A stretch of DNA of 64,000 bases, from assembly GCA_018401615.1 (NCBI GenBank), contig JAGYKN010000007.1, positions 1 through 64,000 of the forward strand, given 5' to 3'. Position numbers and translations under genes: made by a program. The DNA is from Burkholderiaceae bacterium. Its GTDB lineage: Bacteria > Pseudomonadota > Gammaproteobacteria > Burkholderiales > Burkholderiaceae_A. The notes beneath the pieces are model-generated. The model was not told where the DNA came from. It did no database searches and saw only the letters and a program-made list of their open reading frames with translations. Positions within the stretch are counted from its first letter, which is position 1; every line of letters begins with the position of its first letter. Below, piece by piece: positions 59,096-64,000 of the stretch.

Positions 59096-59583
59096 CGTCT
59101 CTTCTCCTTCTTGGGGAAATCGGGCACCAGACGTGCCTCATCAACATCGGGACAATCAAAATCTAGGGTCTGCAATTCGCCTGCAGCCCCCTCAAACTCG
59201 AGCTGAAAACGGGCACCATCGGTCGGGCTGGGGGCCACGGCCAGTGGCCCCTCGAAGTTGCGGCGATTGCCCAGCGGGCGCCGCAGCCGCAGCTTGATGC
59301 GCTGACCAGCAAAGCGCGTGAAGTCTTGGGGCGATCTGAGCCGACGATCAAAACCAGGAGACGACACTTCAAGCCGAGCAAACTCAACGCCCTCAACGGG
59401 CAATTCGTGCAGCAACTGGTTCGAGAGGGTCTCGCAATCCTCAATGCCAATGAGCCGACTGCCATCCGGGATGTCAATGAAGACCCGCAAAATCCCCGAG
59501 GGCGTCTGATCCAGATCGACCAACTCGTAACCAAAACCCTCGGCACACGATTCAACGGCCTGCCAAACCCGCTCCGACACCAT
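59092..59583 (-). CDS. rimP: Ribosome maturation factor RimP
   Basis: [45 protein letters not shown]; start trimmed to MVSERVWQ, downstream of the terminator. Confidence 0.95.
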   Translation of the reverse strand: MVSERVWQAVESCAEGFGYELVDLDQTPSGILRVFIDIPDGSRLIGIEDCETLSNQLLHELPVEGVEFARLEVSSPGFDRRLRSPQDFTRFAGQRIKLRLRRPLGNRRNFEGPLAVAPSPTDGARFQLEFEGAAGELQTLDFDCPDVDEARLVPDFPKKEKRR

Positions 59584-59601
59584 CCTCTCCAACTCTCCTG
59601 T

Positions 59602-59632
59602 AAAAAAAAATGGGCCCGATCGAGCCCATTTC
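59602..59632 (-). terminator. Intrinsic terminator between rluB and rimP (candidate leader attenuator)
   Basis: Minus strand AAATGGGC-TCGATCGG-GCCCATTT continuing into a nine-T run; ends 18 nt before the rimP ATG. Confidence 0.88.
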
Positions 59633-59653
59633 CATAATCTGCAAAACATCCGC

Positions 59654-59683
59654 ATTGTAAGCCATTCGGACGATTCTGATCAA
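59654..59683 (-). promoter_or_regulatory. Sigma-70-type promoter upstream of rimP-nusA-infB
   Basis: TTGATC-N18-TACAAT on the minus strand. Confidence 0.6.
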
Positions 59684-59721
59684 CCGATCAGTGGTAACAC
59701 AGCCTGGGCCGGCGAACTTGC

Positions 59722-61134
59722 TTAGGCTGGACCGCCCGGCTTCTTGCGGCCAGCGCCTCGGCGGACCCCTCCTGCGGGCCCGCTCGGTCTTGGACCGCCG
59801 CCAGTGGGCCGCCCCGTGCCCGAACGCTGCGGGGCAGAGAGCCCGCCGCTGGCTGGCTTGGCGGTTCCCCAGGTGGTCTGGAGCGGATTGGGCTTCTTGG
59901 CCCCCTGGTTCTTCTTGGGTTTTCCAGCAAGATGAGAGAGGTGGGCATCCGGACCGCTTGGCTGCCATTCGTCGTCGTGGCCCTCCCGCTCGTAGTCTTC
60001 TGCATCAAGCGCGCGGTCGTGTGGGTCCACAGCAAGCCGAGATTCGCTCGACATGGGCCCCTCAAATGCCTTGGGAGCCCGATTGCCGCCCTGGGGTCGA
60101 CTCTCGGGCTTGGTGCGCGCGCCTGCTCGTCCGCCTGGCCTTGAGCGGGTTCCGGGGCGTCCGCCCTGGCGCTGCTTGAGCCCCACCGAGGCCATGAGCT
60201 CAGTCACTGATTCAGCGGAGAGATCGGCCGACTGCCCCCTCTTGAGCCCTGGGGGCAGGGCCACAATGCCGTAGCGAATGCGAATCAAACGGCTCACGGT
60301 GACCCCGACTGCATCAAAGATTCGGCGGACCTCACGATTGCGGCCCTCCTTGAGCGTCACCCGCCACCAACGATTGGCACCCTCGCCGCCAGCCTCAAGG
60401 ATGTTGTCGAAATGGGCTGGACCGTCATCGAGCTCCACCCCGTCGCGCATCTTCTGGAGCGCCTCTGGCGTGAGTTCACCAAAGACCCGAACGGCATACT
60501 CTCGCTCGATCTCTGAGCGCGGATGCATGAGGCGGTTGGCCAATTCGCCCGATGTGGTGAAGATGAGCAGCCCCTCCGTGCTGACATCGAGCCTGCCCAC
60601 TGTGATCCAGCGGCCAACCTTCACAGATGGCAGCTGTTGAAAGACGGTGATGCGTTGCTGAGGATCTGACTTCGTCACGATCTCGCCGGCGGGCTTGTGA
60701 TACGCCAGAACCCTCACGGGTGGGGGGTCCAACTGAATGCGGATCGGCTTGCCGTTGACCTTGACCTGATCGCTGTGCGAGATGCGCTGGCCGATGTGGG
60801 CAGGTGTGCCGTTGACCGAGACCCGACCTGCCAGGATGAGTTCTTCCATCTCGCGGCGCGATCCAACGCCTGCATCCGCAAGCACCTTGTGGAGCTTGGG
60901 GGGGTCGAAGGCACCACCTGCTGCCTCCGCTGCCGGGGCAAATCGATTTGCTGGGACCGCCTCGGTCAGAAAAGGAAGCGCGTCTTCTTCCTCCTCCTCT
61001 GCCACGGCCTCAGACTCTGCCACGGCCATAGGGTCGGTCACGGCCAGCGGGTTGGCTGGTTGCGGCCCTGACTGCGGCCCCTGGTCGCGAACTTGGTCTT
61101 GGTCTTGGTCGTGCTCTTGGTCTTGCTCTTGCAT
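59722..61134 (-). CDS. rluB: 23S rRNA pseudouridine synthase B with low-complexity N- and C-terminal extensions
   Basis: KLHKVLADAGVGSRREMEELILAGRVSVNG, VGRLDVSTEGLLIFTTSGELANRLMHPRSEIEREYAVRV; start at MQEQDQEH or upstream at 61158/61218. Confidence 0.93.
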   Translation of the reverse strand: MQEQDQEHDQDQDQVRDQGPQSGPQPANPLAVTDPMAVAESEAVAEEEEEDALPFLTEAVPANRFAPAAEAAGGAFDPPKLHKVLADAGVGSRREMEELILAGRVSVNGTPAHIGQRISHSDQVKVNGKPIRIQLDPPPVRVLAYHKPAGEIVTKSDPQQRITVFQQLPSVKVGRWITVGRLDVSTEGLLIFTTSGELANRLMHPRSEIEREYAVRVFGELTPEALQKMRDGVELDDGPAHFDNILEAGGEGANRWWRVTLKEGRNREVRRIFDAVGVTVSRLIRIRYGIVALPPGLKRGQSADLSAESVTELMASVGLKQRQGGRPGTRSRPGGRAGARTKPESRPQGGNRAPKAFEGPMSSESRLAVDPHDRALDAEDYEREGHDDEWQPSGPDAHLSHLAGKPKKNQGAKKPNPLQTTWGTAKPASGGLSAPQRSGTGRPTGGGPRPSGPAGGVRRGAGRKKPGGPA

Positions 61135-61138
61135 CTTG

Positions 61139-61762
61139 CTAACTCCCAGATTGGGCATGGAGAAGAATCTGGCTGGCTGCCTCTGACCAGCCCTCTTCGA
61201 GTGGGGGAAGCTCCTCAAGGGATCGCAGACCCAGATCGTCTAAAAATTGTCGTGTGGTCCCGTAGAGGGCCGGACGACCAGGCGAATCGCGGTGGCCAAT
61301 TGCCTCCACCCAGCCCCGCTCCTCGAGGGCCCGCAGAATCGGCGTGGCCACCACCACACCCCGAATGTCTTCAATGTCACCGCGTGTCACGGGCTGGCGG
61401 TACGCGATGATGGCAAGGGTCTCCATCGCGGGCCGAGAGTACCTCGGGGGCTTCTCGGGCTTGAGTCGATCGAGATAGCCTCGCATGTCGGCCCGAGACT
61501 GAAAACGCCAGCCAGACGCGAGTGGCGCGAGTTCCACGCCGCGATCGCTCCAGTCTCGACGCAGATCATCCAGCAATAGCCGGACCGTCTCCTCATCGAG
61601 GTCATCGTTAAAAAGCCGCCGAAGCACCGCCACAGAGAGGGGCTCTGTGCTGGTTAACAAGGCGGCTTCGAGCACTTTCTTTGCTTCTGCCGTATTCATT
61701 CGTTCTAAAGGGTGGCGGAGAGAGGGGGATTCGAACCCCCGATGGGCTATGAACCCATACAC
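61139..61762 (-). CDS. scpB: Segregation and condensation protein B (start uncertain; the ORF 5' end overlaps tRNA-Ser)
   Basis: [70 protein letters not shown]; probable start [15 protein letters not shown] near 61699. Confidence 0.93.
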   Translation of the reverse strand: MYGFIAHRGFESPSLRHPLERMNTAEAKKVLEAALLTSTEPLSVAVLRRLFNDDLDEETVRLLLDDLRRDWSDRGVELAPLASGWRFQSRADMRGYLDRLKPEKPPRYSRPAMETLAIIAYRQPVTRGDIEDIRGVVVATPILRALEERGWVEAIGHRDSPGRPALYGTTRQFLDDLGLRSLEELPPLEEGWSEAASQILLHAQSGS

Positions 61763-61805
61763 GCTTTCCAGGCGTGCGACTTAAACCACTCATCCATCTC
61801 TCCGC
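61713..61805 (-). tRNA. tRNA-Ser (anticodon GGA), CCA encoded
   Basis: Reverse complement GCGGAGAGATGGATGAGTGGTTTAAGTCGCACGCCTGGAAAGCGTGTATGGGTTCATAGCCCATCGGGGGTTCGAATCCCCCTCTCTCCGCCA. Confidence 0.97.
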
Positions 61806-61850
61806 AGAGGGGATGTAAGGACGGCCCCACCTGGTCTTCGGGGACTGCAG

Positions 61851-61886
61851 GATCTGGAGGATCCGAAGAATCTGAAAAATCTAAGG
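61851..61886. repeat. Degenerate ~9-bp tandem repeat downstream of acs
   Basis: gatctggag|gatccgaag|aatctgaaa|aatctaagg. Confidence 0.55.
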
Positions 61887-61928
61887 GGCCTGTGGGGCCA
61901 GCCGACTCAAGCGCGAGAGTGTATCAGG

Positions 61929-63917
61929 TTAAGTTGCTTGTTTGAGTTGCTCCAGAACGGCGGGGTTCTCGAGGGTTGAGACGTCTTGAGTGATCTCCTC
62001 GCCCTTCGCAATCGTGCGCAGCAGCCTGCGCATGATCTTTCCCGACCGAGTCTTTGGAAGGTTGTCGCCGAAACGAATCTCCTTGGGCTTGGCGATTGGA
62101 CCAATCTCTCTGCCGACCCAGTTGCGAAGATCAGAGGCAATCTTCCTGGCCTCATCGCCGGTGGGCCTTGCCTGCTTGAGGACCACGAAGGCCACAATTG
62201 CCTCGCCGGATAGGTCATCTGGGCGGCCCACCACGGCGGCCTCTGCCACGATGCTATTGGCAACCAGGGCAGACTCAATCTCCATGGTTCCCATGCGGTG
62301 TCCGGAGACGTTTAAGACATCATCAATGCGGCCCATGATGGTGAAGTACCCGTTGTTCTTATCGCGAATGGCGCCATCTCCAGCCAGGTAGAGCCGACCG
62401 CCAAGTTCTTCTGGGAAGTAGGACTTGATGAAGCGATCTGGATCGCCCCAGATGGTTCGAATCATGGAGGGCCATGGCCTCTTGACGACCAAGATGCCAC
62501 CCTGGCCGTTGGGCACATCGACTCCTGCCTCGTCGACAATCGCAGCCTGGATGCCTGGAAAGGGCAGCGTGCACGAGCCCGGGACCAGCGGCGTGGCGCC
62601 CGGCATCGGGGTGATCATGTGGCCACCAGTCTCTGTCTGCCAGAAGGTGTCCACGATTGGGCAGCGGCCACCCCCAATGTGAGTGTGGTACCACATCCAG
62701 GCCTCTGGATTAATGGGCTCGCCCACCGAGCCCAAGAGCCTGAGCGACCCAAGGTTGTATTTATTAGGATGACACTCAGGCGTGACCTCTGAGGACTTGA
62801 TGAGCGAGCGGATTGCGGTTGGTGCGGTGTAGAAAATACTGACCTGATGCGCCTGAATCATCTGCCAGAAGCGGCCCGCATTCGGAAAGGAGGGAACGCC
62901 CTCAAAGACAATCTGCGTGGCAGCACAGGCCAAGGGGCCATAGGCAATGTAGGTGTGGCCGGTCACCCAGCCAATGTCTGCTGTGCACCAGAAGACATCG
63001 TCATGACGAATATCAAAGCTGTACTTCATCGTGAGGATGGCATGGAGCAGGTAGCCTCCAGTGGAGTGCTGCACGCCCTTTGGCTTTCCAGTCGAGCCAG
63101 AGGTGTAGAGGATGAACAACGGATGCTCTGCCTCGACCCACTCAGGCTCGCAGCTTGTGGGCTGTGCCTTGACCAGGTCGTCCATGTAGACATCTCGCCC
63201 GGCAGTCATTGAGACTGCGCTGCCGGTTCGTCGGTAGACCACGACATGCCGAACGGCCTGGCATCCCCCCATGCCAAAGGCCTCATCAACGGCCGGCTTA
63301 AGGGGGATGTTCTTGCCACCCCGACACTGCTCGTCGGCGGCGATGATGAGGCTCGCGCCCGCATCCACCACCCGCTCCTGGAGGCTCTTGGCCGAGAAGC
63401 CACCAAAGACAACGGAATGGATCAGGCCGAGTCGAGCACAGGCCTGCATGGCCACCACACCCTCGACTGACATGGGCATGTAGATGAGGACTCGATCACC
63501 CTTTTTGTATCCCAGCGACTTCAGGCCATTTGCAAGGGCACAGACCTTGTGGAGCAGCTCTTGGTAGGTGACCCTGGTGACCTGACCACCATCGGATTCA
63601 AAAATGATGGCGACCTTGTTGGCAAAGCCGGCCTCGATGTTTTTATCCAGGCAGTTGTAGGAGGCGTTCAGAAGGCCATCGTCAAACCACTTGTAGAAGG
63701 GCGCATTGGACTCATCGAGGACCCGCGTGAAGGGCTTCTTCCAGACCAACTCCTCTAGGGCCTGTCTGCCCCAAAAGCCAGCGTAGTCTGACTGCGCCTC
63801 CTGGCACATGGCGTCGTAGGCCGCCATGCTGCCAATCCGTGCCTTTTCTGAAAACGCCGCTGGCGGATGAAAAATCCGGTTCTCGTGCATGACCGATTCG
63901 ATCTGGCCCGTCGACAT
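61929..63917 (-). CDS. acs: Acetate--CoA ligase (acetyl-CoA synthetase)
   Basis: [60 protein letters not shown]; start trimmed to MSTGQIESV. Confidence 0.97.
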   Translation of the reverse strand: MSTGQIESVMHENRIFHPPAAFSEKARIGSMAAYDAMCQEAQSDYAGFWGRQALEELVWKKPFTRVLDESNAPFYKWFDDGLLNASYNCLDKNIEAGFANKVAIIFESDGGQVTRVTYQELLHKVCALANGLKSLGYKKGDRVLIYMPMSVEGVVAMQACARLGLIHSVVFGGFSAKSLQERVVDAGASLIIAADEQCRGGKNIPLKPAVDEAFGMGGCQAVRHVVVYRRTGSAVSMTAGRDVYMDDLVKAQPTSCEPEWVEAEHPLFILYTSGSTGKPKGVQHSTGGYLLHAILTMKYSFDIRHDDVFWCTADIGWVTGHTYIAYGPLACAATQIVFEGVPSFPNAGRFWQMIQAHQVSIFYTAPTAIRSLIKSSEVTPECHPNKYNLGSLRLLGSVGEPINPEAWMWYHTHIGGGRCPIVDTFWQTETGGHMITPMPGATPLVPGSCTLPFPGIQAAIVDEAGVDVPNGQGGILVVKRPWPSMIRTIWGDPDRFIKSYFPEELGGRLYLAGDGAIRDKNNGYFTIMGRIDDVLNVSGHRMGTMEIESALVANSIVAEAAVVGRPDDLSGEAIVAFVVLKQARPTGDEARKIASDLRNWVGREIGPIAKPKEIRFGDNLPKTRSGKIMRRLLRTIAKGEEITQDVSTLENPAVLEQLKQAT

Positions 63918-64000
63918 GTTGCTCCTCCTTGAAGTGTGATAATTCTTTTCAGATAAATTTACGCGAAAAAGAGATGTCATGCGCCCGATTCGTCAAGAAG

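Noticed and set aside
59584-59655. N-terminal extension of the rimP ORF
   Set aside because: It would translate through the intrinsic terminator hairpin; the conserved start is at 59583.

Overview
This 64-kb window is dense, conserved chromosomal backbone from a betaproteobacterium, probably Burkholderiales (inferred from gene content and order, not from a search). On the minus strand it carries nuoA-nuoL (nuoL cut by the left edge) preceded by tRNA-Leu and secG-tpiA, pnp-rpsO, leuA, pssA-psd, ilvC-ilvH-ilvI, an RDD protein, clpB, moaE-moaD-moeA, thrC-hom-aminotransferase, ntrC-ntrB-glnA, hemW-rph, pmbA, gmhA, typA-truB-rbfA-infB-nusA-rimP, rluB-scpB, tRNA-Ser and acs. On the plus strand it carries Mth938/bcp/phoH-PIN, folD-prlC-queC-xth, yicC-gmk-rpoZ-spoT and mog. 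There are four tRNAs. I see no CRISPR array, rRNA, transposase, phage genes or recognisable defence island, and no convincing new multi-gene system. The most interesting signals lie in the spacers: a promoter followed by an intrinsic terminator directly before the rimP-nusA-infB start (candidate NusA attenuation), a consensus sigma-32-type clpB promoter embedded in the 3' end of moaE, a sigma-54-type glnA promoter with a G-quadruplex motif at the start of the predicted leader, a sigma-70-type ilvIHC promoter with a ~150-nt leader, a double-frameshift SHOCT lipoprotein, and recurrent short tandem repeats (8-12 bp units) just downstream of stop codons. All functional statements are from reading the translations; no database search was run.
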